A stretch of 64,000 bases of DNA. Origin: DAOUKH01 sp965261455 (lineage in GTDB: Bacteria; Chloroflexota; Dehalococcoidia; SHYB01). This document shows positions 8,809-17,300 of this stretch, piece by piece. The notes below the pieces were generated by a model. That model searched no databases and was not told the DNA's origin. It saw only the letters and a list, made by a program, of their open reading frames with translations. The position numbers and the translations under genes are program-made. The DNA is taken from positions 2,418,001 through 2,482,000 of the forward strand of contig OZ253453.1 in NCBI GenBank assembly GCA_965261455.1, written 5' to 3'. Every line of letters starts with the position of its first letter. Positions within the stretch are counted from its first letter, which is position 1.

Positions 8809-10140
8809 ATGACGACCCCAACCGACCACGTCCACACGCCGGCGGCCCCCGGCTTCGCCGGCCCCGACGCGCCCCTCGAAGAAGACCTCTACAAGTGCGT
8901 CCACTGCGGACTCTGCCTGCAGGTCTGCCCCACCTACGTCGAGCTCGGCGTCGAGACCGAGTCCCCCCGCGGCCGCATCGCCCTTATGAAGGGCGTGTAC
9001 CAAGGCCGCATCGGACTCACCGACGGCGTCGCCGCGCACCTCGACCTCTGCCTGCAATGCCGCGCCTGCGAGGCCGCCTGCCCCGCCGGCGTCCCCTACG
9101 GCCGCATGATGGAGGCGACCCGCGCCCAGATGGCGACGCAACGCCCCCGCTCCCTGACCCAACGGCTCGGCGTCTTCGTCGGCGTCCGACTCCTCCTCCA
9201 TCACCCCGCCCTCCTGCGGACGCTCGCCTTGACGTTGAAGGCGTACCAGCGCAGCGGACTCCAGGCCCTCGTCCGAGGAGTGGGCGTCCTCCGGCCCATA
9301 GGCGCCTTGGACCGACTCGAACGGCAGCTCCCCCGTCTGGGCCGGTTCTACAAGCGACCCCGCAAGCCGGTCGCGCCCCGGGGCACGGCGGCGCGGCGCG
9401 TGGGGATGCTCGACGGCTGCGTCATGCCCCTCGTCTACGGCCGCGTGAACGAGGCGACGGCGAGCGTGCTCGCCCGCAACGGCTGCGAGGTCGTCGTCCC
9501 CAACCAGGGCTGCTGCGGCGCCCTCAGCACCCACATCGGCGAGCGCGAGTCGGGCCGCGCCCTGGCCCGTCGCAACATCGACGCCTTCCTCGGCGCCGGC
9601 GTCGAGGCCATAGTCGTCAACTCCGCCGGCTGCGGCTCCACCATGAAGGAGTACCCCGAGCTTCTAAAGGACGACCCCGCCTATCGAGAGAAGGCCGAGC
9701 GCTTCGCCGCCATGGTCCAAGACGTCCACGAGTTCCTCGACGCCCTCCCCCTCGACCCGCCCACCGGCGAGACGCCTGCCCGCGTGACCTACCAGGACTC
9801 CTGCCACTTGGCCCACGCCCAAGGCATCGTCGACGCCCCCCGGCGCCTCCTCAACGCCATCCCCGGCCTGAAGCTCGTCGAGATGGAAGGCTCCGACATG
9901 TGCTGCGGCGCCGCCGGCGTCTACAACGTCACCCACCGCACCATGTCCGACCAACTCCTCGACAACAAGATGCGCCACGCCGCCGCCACCGGCGCCGACG
10001 TCATCGCCACCGCCAACCCCGGCTGCATGCTCCAACTCGAAGCCGGCGCCCGCGCCCGCGGCATGCCCACCCGCGTAGTCCACGTCGTCGAGCTCCTCGC
10101 CGCCTCCTACGCCGCCGCCCCGCCCGCGCCCGACGCCTGA
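8809..10140 (+). CDS. glcF: Glycolate oxidase iron-sulfur subunit GlcF
   Basis: A 443-residue electron-transfer subunit. Two 4Fe-4S ferredoxin motifs are visible near the N-terminus (CVHCGLCLQVCPTYVELG and CLQCRACEAACPAGVPYG), followed by two CCG domains (NQGCCGALSTH and DMCCGAAGVYN). This order defines GlcF and related heterodisulfide-reductase-type subunits. The start is the ATG at 8809, since the Cys-rich region begins about 25 residues later and glcE ends at 8803. It is the last gene of glcDEF. The G+C content drops visibly after this gene. Confidence 0.93.
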   Translation: MTTPTDHVHTPAAPGFAGPDAPLEEDLYKCVHCGLCLQVCPTYVELGVETESPRGRIALMKGVYQGRIGLTDGVAAHLDLCLQCRACEAACPAGVPYGRMMEATRAQMATQRPRSLTQRLGVFVGVRLLLHHPALLRTLALTLKAYQRSGLQALVRGVGVLRPIGALDRLERQLPRLGRFYKRPRKPVAPRGTAARRVGMLDGCVMPLVYGRVNEATASVLARNGCEVVVPNQGCCGALSTHIGERESGRALARRNIDAFLGAGVEAIVVNSAGCGSTMKEYPELLKDDPAYREKAERFAAMVQDVHEFLDALPLDPPTGETPARVTYQDSCHLAHAQGIVDAPRRLLNAIPGLKLVEMEGSDMCCGAAGVYNVTHRTMSDQLLDNKMRHAAATGADVIATANPGCMLQLEAGARARGMPTRVVHVVELLAASYAAAPPAPDA

Positions 10141-10181
10141 GGAGGGCTGGGCGCTCACCCTACCGAAGGAGTATCTTTTCG

Positions 10182-10664
10182 ATGACAAGAGTCGCAGTCC
10201 TGGTAGCGCTAGTCCTAGCCGTGGCCGTGGTCGTGGCCGTAGTGAGTTTCAGAAGCGGAGAAGATAGAGCGGCAATCGCTAGCGAGGTTGCCAACGAGTG
10301 GGTGGAGGAGAACATCGACGCAGTGTCGGATGCAATGGTCGAGGTGCTCACCTTGGCCCCTGCCCTCGGGGGCCTCTTGGAGAACGTCCCGTCCGCCAAG
10401 ACACTGCTGGCGGGCGCGGTCGCAGACCAGGTACGGGACAAGATCGACTGGACTTTCTCGACGCCCAGCCCTCAGGACGACGTCACCTACCGAGTGACCG
10501 CGACCGCTGGCCTCGACATCGAGATCGACCCTCCCATTCTGTCAGCCCTGACCTACACCGCCACCCTGCCGTTCCACCTGCTCATCGACACCGACGCCCG
10601 TACCGTTCAAGACACGACCATCGACTTCGCTGGTGCCGCCGCGAGGGAAACGACCGGCCAGTAA
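10182..10664 (+). CDS. Small membrane-anchored protein, unknown function
   Basis: I do not recognise this 160-residue protein. It begins with one strong hydrophobic helix (MTRVAVLVALVLAVAVVVAV) that could be a signal anchor, followed by a mainly outside, Ala/Val/Thr-rich domain of about 140 residues with no cysteine. A GAAGGAG ribosome site lies 11 bases before the ATG. Thirty bases downstream is a HigA-like regulator on the same strand, so the two may form an operon in the place where a toxin-antitoxin pair would be expected. It opens the A+T-richer block 10.15-12.4 kb. Confidence 0.6.
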   Translation: MTRVAVLVALVLAVAVVVAVVSFRSGEDRAAIASEVANEWVEENIDAVSDAMVEVLTLAPALGGLLENVPSAKTLLAGAVADQVRDKIDWTFSTPSPQDDVTYRVTATAGLDIEIDPPILSALTYTATLPFHLLIDTDARTVQDTTIDFAGAAARETTGQ

Positions 10665-10692
10665 CCCCAGCGGCGGTTAGGAGGCAGCAGCG

Positions 10693-10998
10693 ATGACAAA
10701 GACGCAGACCAGGCCGTGGGACCCGGCAGAGCATCTGGAAACCGAGGAGGACATGGCCGCCTACCTCAACGTCGCCCTGGAAGAGGGTGATCTGAGCCTG
10801 ATCATGGCCGCGCTGGGAGACATCGCCCGCGCCCGGAGAATGACGATGGTTGCACAGGAGACGGGGCTGGGCCGGGAGAGCCTCTACAAGTCGCTGTCTC
10901 CCAACGGCAACCCTGAGTTCGCCACCGTGCTCAAAGTGGTACACGCCCTGAGGTTCAGGCTTCAGGTCACCGGTTCGCCGGGACCGTCCGGCGAATGA
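10693..10998 (+). CDS. HigA-like addiction-module antidote / HTH protein
   Basis: A 101-residue protein like the HI1420/HigA-type probable addiction module antidote family: an N-terminal LETEEDMAAYLNVALEEGD segment, then an HTH region with LGDIARARRMTMVAQETGLGRESLYKSLS, then NPEFATVLKVVHAL. These regulators usually follow a RelE/HigB-like toxin gene. None is present; the upstream neighbour is a single-helix membrane protein. An AGGAGG ribosome site is seven bases before the ATG. It could be an orphan antitoxin or a free-standing regulator. Confidence 0.8.
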   Translation: MTKTQTRPWDPAEHLETEEDMAAYLNVALEEGDLSLIMAALGDIARARRMTMVAQETGLGRESLYKSLSPNGNPEFATVLKVVHALRFRLQVTGSPGPSGE

Positions 10999-11082
10999 AC
11001 AACTTATCTGGAAAGGGGTGAAGTTGGTTCCGACGGTCAAGGAAGGCCGGAGTTCTATAACTACAAAGGGTCTGAACCGGTT

Positions 11083-11562
11083 TTGGTCTGGCCTAGGGCA
11101 TCAAGCCGCTCGCCTGTTCCACCGCAGGTGCCCAGCGAGTTTGCAGAGGACTATGCGGAAGCCTGCCTCGTACTCGCCGACAGCCCCAAGGCAAGTGCAG
11201 CACTCAGCCGCCGGTGTTTGCAACACATCCTGCGGGAAAAGGCTGGAGTGAAACCCGGGACCCTATTCGATGAGATTCAACAGGTGCTCGACAGCAATAG
11301 GCTCCCTTCTGACATCGCCGAGTCGGTTGACTATATTCGCAACCTCGGGAATTTTGCGGCCCATCCAGCGAAGAGTGCGAGCTCCGGCGAAATTGTGCCT
11401 GTTGAACCTGGAGAGGCGGAATGGTGTCTCGACGTGATCGAGGTGCTACACGACTTCTACTTTGTCAGGCCCGATAACATCAAAAGGAGGCGAGAAGCCC
11501 TCAACCAGAAACTTGCCGATTCGGGCAAACCGCCCATGCTATCCGACAGCAGCGCCGACTAA
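11083..11562 (+). CDS. DUF4145-domain protein, probably shortened at the N-terminus
   Basis: About 160 residues. The stretch VPSEFAEDYAEACLVLADSP ... LSRRCLQHILREKAG ... VDYIRNLGNFAAHP is the DUF4145 domain, found in many defence and restriction-associated proteins; its own function is unknown. The only usable start in frame is the TTG at 11083, yet family-like residues (FYNYKGSEPVLVWP) are encoded from about 11053 in the same frame. A separate frame starting at GTG 11018 encodes MKLVPTVKEG, resembling the usual family N-terminus. A deletion that removed an N-terminal zinc-finger segment and shifted the frame would explain this. Confidence 0.65.
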   Translation: MVWPRASSRSPVPPQVPSEFAEDYAEACLVLADSPKASAALSRRCLQHILREKAGVKPGTLFDEIQQVLDSNRLPSDIAESVDYIRNLGNFAAHPAKSASSGEIVPVEPGEAEWCLDVIEVLHDFYFVRPDNIKRRREALNQKLADSGKPPMLSDSSAD

Positions 11563-11583
11563 AGAAGTGATATTCTTAGAGAC

Positions 11584-12333
11584 GTGTTCACTCAACCGAC
11601 CTACACTTGGCTAACAGCACTGCGAGCCGTTTGCGCCCTCAGTCTGGTACTCCTGCTATGTCTGCTCCTTGCGGAACGTTATCTTCCCCTCAGGCTGACC
11701 GACCTAGTCGTCGTCTGCGCCGCTGTCTGGATGTTGACTGCGCCTTGGAGCATAGTGCCCTTCATGATCAGCATCCTACGGGGTTTGCGCTGGTCGTTGG
11801 CACGGCCACAGCCTCGACCGAGCCCTCCGCGTCTGGCGAGGCTTGCTAAGGCGCTGGGTGCACCCATCCTGTCTCCAACCAAGGTGGTCGATATAGACAA
11901 GCCCAACGCATGGACTGACGGGACCGCCCTGTTCATAACCAGGGGCTTTGAGCCGTACCTTGAGACGGCTGTCGGCGAGGCTATCCTGGCTCATGAGCTT
12001 GCACATGCGAAGCTACAGCACCGCACCACGTACCTGCTGCTATTCGCAGCTGTGTTCTCCATCTCCTTGCTGTTCGGAGTGCAGTTTTCGGCATTCAGCG
12101 ATGCGTTGGTAGTGGCGATGACGCATTTCGCCTTCTTTACGCTGGGCGCTTTCGTGGTCCCCCTGGCATCACGAAGAATGGAACACGATGCCGATGCCTT
12201 GGCCTGCAAGGTGGTCGAGCGCGAGATACTGATCAGGGCGCTCAAGTTCTTGAAGCCTATAGAACGGTGGGGGCTGGAGTCGGATAGTCACCCCAGCGTC
12301 GAGGCAAGGATTCACAGGCTCCGGTCGTTATAG
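11584..12333 (+). CDS. M48-family membrane metallopeptidase
   Basis: A 249-residue zinc protease. The HExxH motif is at His137-Glu138-His141 (AILAHELAHAKLQH) and the likely third ligand lies in RRMEHDADA. Hydrophobic helices are at about 10-30, 40-66 and 150-200, so the active site faces the cytoplasm next to the membrane as in HtpX/Ste24 relatives. The start is GTG at 11584, 21 bases after the DUF4145 gene. Base composition is clearly less G+C-rich than the glcDEF genes, suggesting acquisition with the neighbouring genes. Substrate unknown. Confidence 0.83.
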   Translation: MFTQPTYTWLTALRAVCALSLVLLLCLLLAERYLPLRLTDLVVVCAAVWMLTAPWSIVPFMISILRGLRWSLARPQPRPSPPRLARLAKALGAPILSPTKVVDIDKPNAWTDGTALFITRGFEPYLETAVGEAILAHELAHAKLQHRTTYLLLFAAVFSISLLFGVQFSAFSDALVVAMTHFAFFTLGAFVVPLASRRMEHDADALACKVVEREILIRALKFLKPIERWGLESDSHPSVEARIHRLRSL

Positions 12334-12364
12334 CGCGTAAGGACTGCCGCGCACCTCGACGGCC

Positions 12365-12784
12365 CTACTCCTCGTGTTCGCAGTCGACCATCCAGCTGAT
12401 GCCGAACCGGTCCGTGCAGGAACCGAAGTACGAACCCCAGAACATGTCCTGAAGCGCCATCGTTACCGTGCCGCCCTCCGAGAGCTTGGCGAAGATCTCG
12501 TCGCTCTCCTTCCTGCTGTGGGACGAGTAGGAGATCGAGTAGCTGCTCCCCTTCTCTACGGGAGAGCCGAACGTGCTCGGCACATCGCTGCCCATCAGCG
12601 TGCTCTCTCCGATGGGGAGGGACACGTGCATGATATTGTCCCGCTCCGCATCGGGAACGCCCATATCAGGGGGCCCCTCGCCGAAGGTCTGGAAGACCGA
12701 GAACTCGCCCCCGAAGACCGAGCGGTAGAACTCGAACGCCTCGCGGCAGCCCGTGCTGAAGTGCAGGTAGATATTCAATGTCAT
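12365..12784 (-). CDS. VOC-family (PhnB/glyoxalase-like) protein
   Basis: A 139-residue protein with the fold of the vicinal oxygen chelate superfamily, PhnB/3-demethylubiquinone-like branch: it starts MTLNIYLHFSTGCREAFEFY with FGGEF, and ends with GSCTDRFGISWMVDCE. These proteins are often annotated as glyoxalase-like; most have no known reaction. The ATG at 12782-12784 is preferred over the long upstream extension because the family begins there and a ribosome-site-like GGAGAC precedes it. Confidence 0.83.
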   Translation of the reverse strand: MTLNIYLHFSTGCREAFEFYRSVFGGEFSVFQTFGEGPPDMGVPDAERDNIMHVSLPIGESTLMGSDVPSTFGSPVEKGSSYSISYSSHSRKESDEIFAKLSEGGTVTMALQDMFWGSYFGSCTDRFGISWMVDCEHEE

Positions 12785-12839
12785 CGTGGTCTCCTTCTGT
12801 CCGTTCTCCGGTGAGCCTATCGGAACAGCTTCCCCACCG

Positions 12840-14045
12840 CTACCCCGTCGCGACCGCCGCCAGCGAGCGCTCCGCCGCCGCGACGCCGGCGCCGCGCTCC
12901 ACCGCGCAGCCCTGGGCCGCCAGCACCCCTTCGAGCGCACCGAGGAAGAGACGCACGTTCTCCGGCGTCGAGCTATAGCCCATCAGACCGACGCGCCAGA
13001 CGTTGCCCGCGAACGGCCCCAGGCCCGCCCCGATCTCGATGTCGTGCTCGTTGAGCAGCACGCCGCGGACCTCGGCGTCGGAGGCGCCCTCGGGTATACG
13101 CACCGTCGTGAGCGGGTAGGCCCGGTACGCCGGGTCGACGATGAGCTCCAGCCCCATCGCCTCCAGCCCCGCGTACAGCGCCGTGGAGTTCCTCCGGTGC
13201 CGCTCCTGCCGCGCCTCCAGCCCCTCCTCGAGGACCACCGCCAGGGCCTGATGCAGACCGTAGATCATCGAGATCGGCGCCGTGTGGTGATAGCCGCGCT
13301 TGCCGCCCTCGCCCCGCCAGTACCTGAGGATCGATTGGATGTCGAGATACCAGTTGGCGACCGTCGACTTCCGGGCGCGGACCACCTCGAGTGCCCGCTC
13401 GTTGAACGTGAGCGGCGCCAGCCCCGGCGGCGCGCCGAGGCATTTCTGTGTCCCCGAGTAGGCGATGTCGACCCCCCAGCCGTCCACGTCGACCTCCACC
13501 CCGCCGAGCGAGGTGACGCAGTCGGCCAGGAAGAGCGCGCCGCGCTCGTGGGCCATGGCGGCGAGCGGTTCGAGGGGCTGCAGCACGCCCGTCGACGTCT
13601 CGGCGTGGACGACGGCGACGAGCTTGACCCGGCTCACGCTATCCAACGCGGACTCCACCGCCTTGGGGTCGAGCGGGCCGCCCCACTCCCCTTCGGCGCG
13701 GATCACGTTCCCGCCGTAGCGCTCCACCATCTCGCCGATGCGCCCGCCGAAGAAGCCGTGCATCCCGATGACCACGTTGTCGCCGGGCTCGACGACGTTG
13801 CACACCGCCGCCTCCATGCCCGCCGACCCCGTGCCCGACACCGCGATCGTCGCGTCGTTCTCGGTGCGGAACACCTCCCGCAGCATCGCGCAGACCTCTT
13901 CCAGGACGTCCACGAACCGCGGGTCCATGTGCCCGATCACCGGCCTGGCCAGCGCCTCCAACACCCGCGGGTGGACGTTGGCGGGGCCGGGCCCCAGCAG
14001 GGTCCGTTTCGGCGTATGAAGCAAACGGGGAGCGCGCTTAGGCAC
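12840..14045 (-). CDS. Alanine/serine-glyoxylate aminotransferase (class V)
   Basis: A 401-residue PLP enzyme of the AGXT/serine-pyruvate aminotransferase family. Landmarks are LLGPGPANVHPRVLEAL at the N-terminus, GTGSAGMEAA for phosphate binding, HAETSTGVLQP, and the PLP lysine in SGTQKCLGAPPGL. It would convert glyoxylate to glycine with alanine or serine as amino donor; serine would give hydroxypyruvate, a precursor of glycerate. The GTG at 14043-14045 is chosen because the family starts at PKRTLLGPGPAN. With glcDEF and glycerate kinase it forms a glycolate salvage set. Donor preference cannot be read from sequence. Confidence 0.9.
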   Translation of the reverse strand: MPKRAPRLLHTPKRTLLGPGPANVHPRVLEALARPVIGHMDPRFVDVLEEVCAMLREVFRTENDATIAVSGTGSAGMEAAVCNVVEPGDNVVIGMHGFFGGRIGEMVERYGGNVIRAEGEWGGPLDPKAVESALDSVSRVKLVAVVHAETSTGVLQPLEPLAAMAHERGALFLADCVTSLGGVEVDVDGWGVDIAYSGTQKCLGAPPGLAPLTFNERALEVVRARKSTVANWYLDIQSILRYWRGEGGKRGYHHTAPISMIYGLHQALAVVLEEGLEARQERHRRNSTALYAGLEAMGLELIVDPAYRAYPLTTVRIPEGASDAEVRGVLLNEHDIEIGAGLGPFAGNVWRVGLMGYSSTPENVRLFLGALEGVLAAQGCAVERGAGVAAAERSLAAVATG

Positions 14046-14305
14046 AGCAGGGCCTCCGGGAGAATGACTTGGGCGGAGGAGCGAATCAGAAAGGGACGCC
14101 CGCAAGCCTAGCAGCCCCCAAATCCACCGGTCAACCCGACCGGCCTCCCAACTGGGCATGACCCTGTCCTCTGAGAGGCGCAGCCGCCATACTAGGCACA
14201 GAACTGCCCTGGCGTCCGCTGGACGGCACAAGCCCCGCTTATTTCCAGGGTGAGCCTATTGGCGGCGATGAAATCCTAGCAAGAACCCTCACGCTCTTCG
14301 GGGGC

Positions 14306-17300
14306 GTGCTCGCATGCCTGCTGCTAGTCGGCAGCCCGGCCGGCGCGCAGTCAGCGTCGCCAGGCGACTACGACACCGACGATGACGGGTTGATTGAGAT
14401 ATCGACCCTAGAGCAACTCGACGCGGTCCGCTACGACCTAGATGGTGACGGAGTCCCCGACCTTAGTGATGACCAGGCCGACTACTCTCAAGCCTTCCCC
14501 AGTCTCGTCTCCGGGCTGGGCTGCCCAGCCGACGGTTGCGAGGGCTACGAGCTGACGCGGGACCTCGACTTCAACGACCCGAGCAGCTACGCGTCCGGCT
14601 CGGTCGACCGGGGCTGGAGCAGGGGCGAACGCGACGAAGGCTGGCTCCCCATCGGCATCCACTTCGAGAGGTTCAGTTCCACCTTTGACGGCAATGGCCA
14701 CACCATCGCCAACCTGTTCATCGACCGTACTGTCGACTATGTGGGCTTGTTCGGGGGTATCAGCTCGACGGGCGCCATTCACCACCTTGGGTTGCTCGAG
14801 GTCGAGGTCGGTGGAAAAGCGAACGTTGGCCCGCTGGCAGGAGGAAACGACGGCACGATCATCGGCTGCTACGCCACCGGCAGCGTGTCGGGCATTGACG
14901 CGCTCGGCGGGTTGGTCGGAGCGAACGGCGATCAGCACCATGGAAAGATCATTGGCAGCTATGCCGACGTTCACGTGTCGGGCAATAGCTTCATCGGCGG
15001 GTTTGCAGGAACGAATCACGGCACGATCATCGGCAGCCACGCAACGGGCACCGTGTCCGGGACGAACACGGTTGGCGGCCTGGCAGGGTGGAATGGTGGC
15101 CCGATTGGTACCAGCTACGCTACGGGCAACGTGTCGGGAGGTTTCTCGGTCGGCGGGCTAGTTGGCAAGAACAGTCTTGGGGGCGTAATCATCTCGAGCT
15201 ATGCCGCTAGCAATGTGTCGGGCGGCGGTGATGGCCATAGAGTCGGTGGTCTCGTTGGACAGAACTTCGAGACCATCAGAGGCAGTTACTCCACCGGCAA
15301 TGTGTCGGGGGGGGGTCGACCGTGGGCGGTCTGGTCGGGCTTAACGCTCACGGCACGGTAACCTCAAGCTATGCGATCGGCGCCGTTTCGGGAACCGGTG
15401 GCATTGGCGGACTGGTAGGCCATAACTACGGCAATAGCGTGGTCATCGGCAGCTATGCGATAGGGAGCGTGGCGGGGGTTTCGAACGTCGGTGGGCTGGC
15501 AGGTTCGAATGACAGATCGGACGGTATCTCCGCGAGCTACTGGGACTTTGAAGCCTCCGGCCAAGCGAATGGTGTGGGTGGCGGATTCACCTCCGGTGCC
15601 GAGGGAAAGACTACCGCTGGGCTGCAGACGCCAACTTCCTATGCGGGGATCTACCGCAACTGGAATACGGACATCGACGATGCCGATGGCGACGGCTTTC
15701 ACACAACAGGCACGGACGACCCCTGGCATTTCGGCACGGACGACCAGTACCCAGCCCTGCGGGCGGACGTTGATGGTGATGGAAAGGCGACATGGGAGGA
15801 ATTCGGTATCCAGCGAGGTGTGGGTCCTCCCCCCTCAGAAACCGAGGTGCTGCCACAGCCCGAGATGGACGAACCCCCTCCTGCTCCACCGTCGCCGTCG
15901 TGCAGCAATGGGATCGTGGTGGAGAACCCCCAAGAGAACCCCGGCCTTGTAGGCGACTGCAAGGTCTTGTTGGCGGGGCGAGACACACTCGCAGGCAGCG
16001 CCACCCTGAACTGGAGTACCGCCCTGCCCATCCACCGGTGGCAGGGCATTACCGTCGACGGCTCTCCGCGTCGGGTCGTCGAGCTTCGGCATGATTCTGC
16101 CAACCTTTCTGGCCGGATCCCGCCGCAGTTGGGAAGTCTCTCTGATCTGAGAGTCTTGAGCTTCCGCATCAACGACCTGTTCGGCGGCATTCCGCCCGAA
16201 TTGGCTGGCCTCTCAGAGCTGCGCTCGTTGGATCTGCACGGCAACCAGAGGTTGGGTGGCACCATTCCACCAGAGCTAGGCAGACTCTCGAAGCTGGAGC
16301 AGCTGGACCTCAATGCGACCGGCTTGACGGGCGCCATTCCACCGGAGCTCGGTAAGCTGTCCAATCTGGAATCGCTGCGGCTAGGTCAGAATCGGCTGAA
16401 CGGAAGTATCCCCCTAGAACTCTCCAGCCTGTCGAGCCTAAAGGTCCTAAGTCTCTACGCGACGGATCTGACTGGCCCCATCCCTCCCGAATTGGCCGAG
16501 CTTCCCAGGCTGGAGCGGCTTTTGCTTCGAGTTAACAGGCTGACAGGGAGCATTCCGCCGGAGTTGGGCCAACTCTCTACTCTCCGCACGCTGAATCTTT
16601 CAGAGAATATGCTGACGGGGACGATCCCTCAAAGTCTGGCGAACCTTTCGAACCTTAATAACCTCTGGCTTGGTCGTAACCAGCTAACCGGGCAGATCCC
16701 TTCCTGGCTTTCAGGTATCCGCACTCTCCAAGTCCTGGACCTCAGTCACAATCAGCTGACCGGCGAGATCCCACCAGAGCTTGGCAATCTGTCGATACTG
16801 GACTACTTGTACCTGCACAATAACAACCTGACCGGCACCATCCCCAGAGGGTTGGGCAACCTCTCCCAGGTGACGGCCCTGTTGCTCAGCAACAATCCGC
16901 TGACCGGCGAGATCCCACCAGAGCTTGGCAATCTGTCGAAGCTGGAGAGTCTGGCTCTCTCCCACAACAACCTGACCGGTGCCATCCCGCGTGACCTCGG
17001 GAATCTCTCCAACCTTTTGGATCTCTATCTCCACGGCAACCGGCTGACGGGCACCATCCCAGCCGAGTTGGGAAACCTCGCCAAGCTCCAGGCCCTGTAC
17101 CTCAACCACAACAGCCTGACGGGCTCTCTACCGACTGAGTTAACCGCGCTGTCGAGTCTGGTACAGCTGCACGTCGCCGGCAACGACCTAGCCGGATGCG
17201 TGCCATGGCATCTGGCCCACAAACTCACACTCAACATCAGCCACGACGGGCTGCCTAGGTGCCCCCCTCCTGTGGCCAAGGGAGGCATGTTCTCCGTTGA

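Noticed and set aside
14268..14270. ATG with a nearby purine run as start of the surface protein
   Set aside because: Its frame stops after three codons; the GTG at 14306 opens the coding frame, though its signal peptide is short and lacks a basic start.
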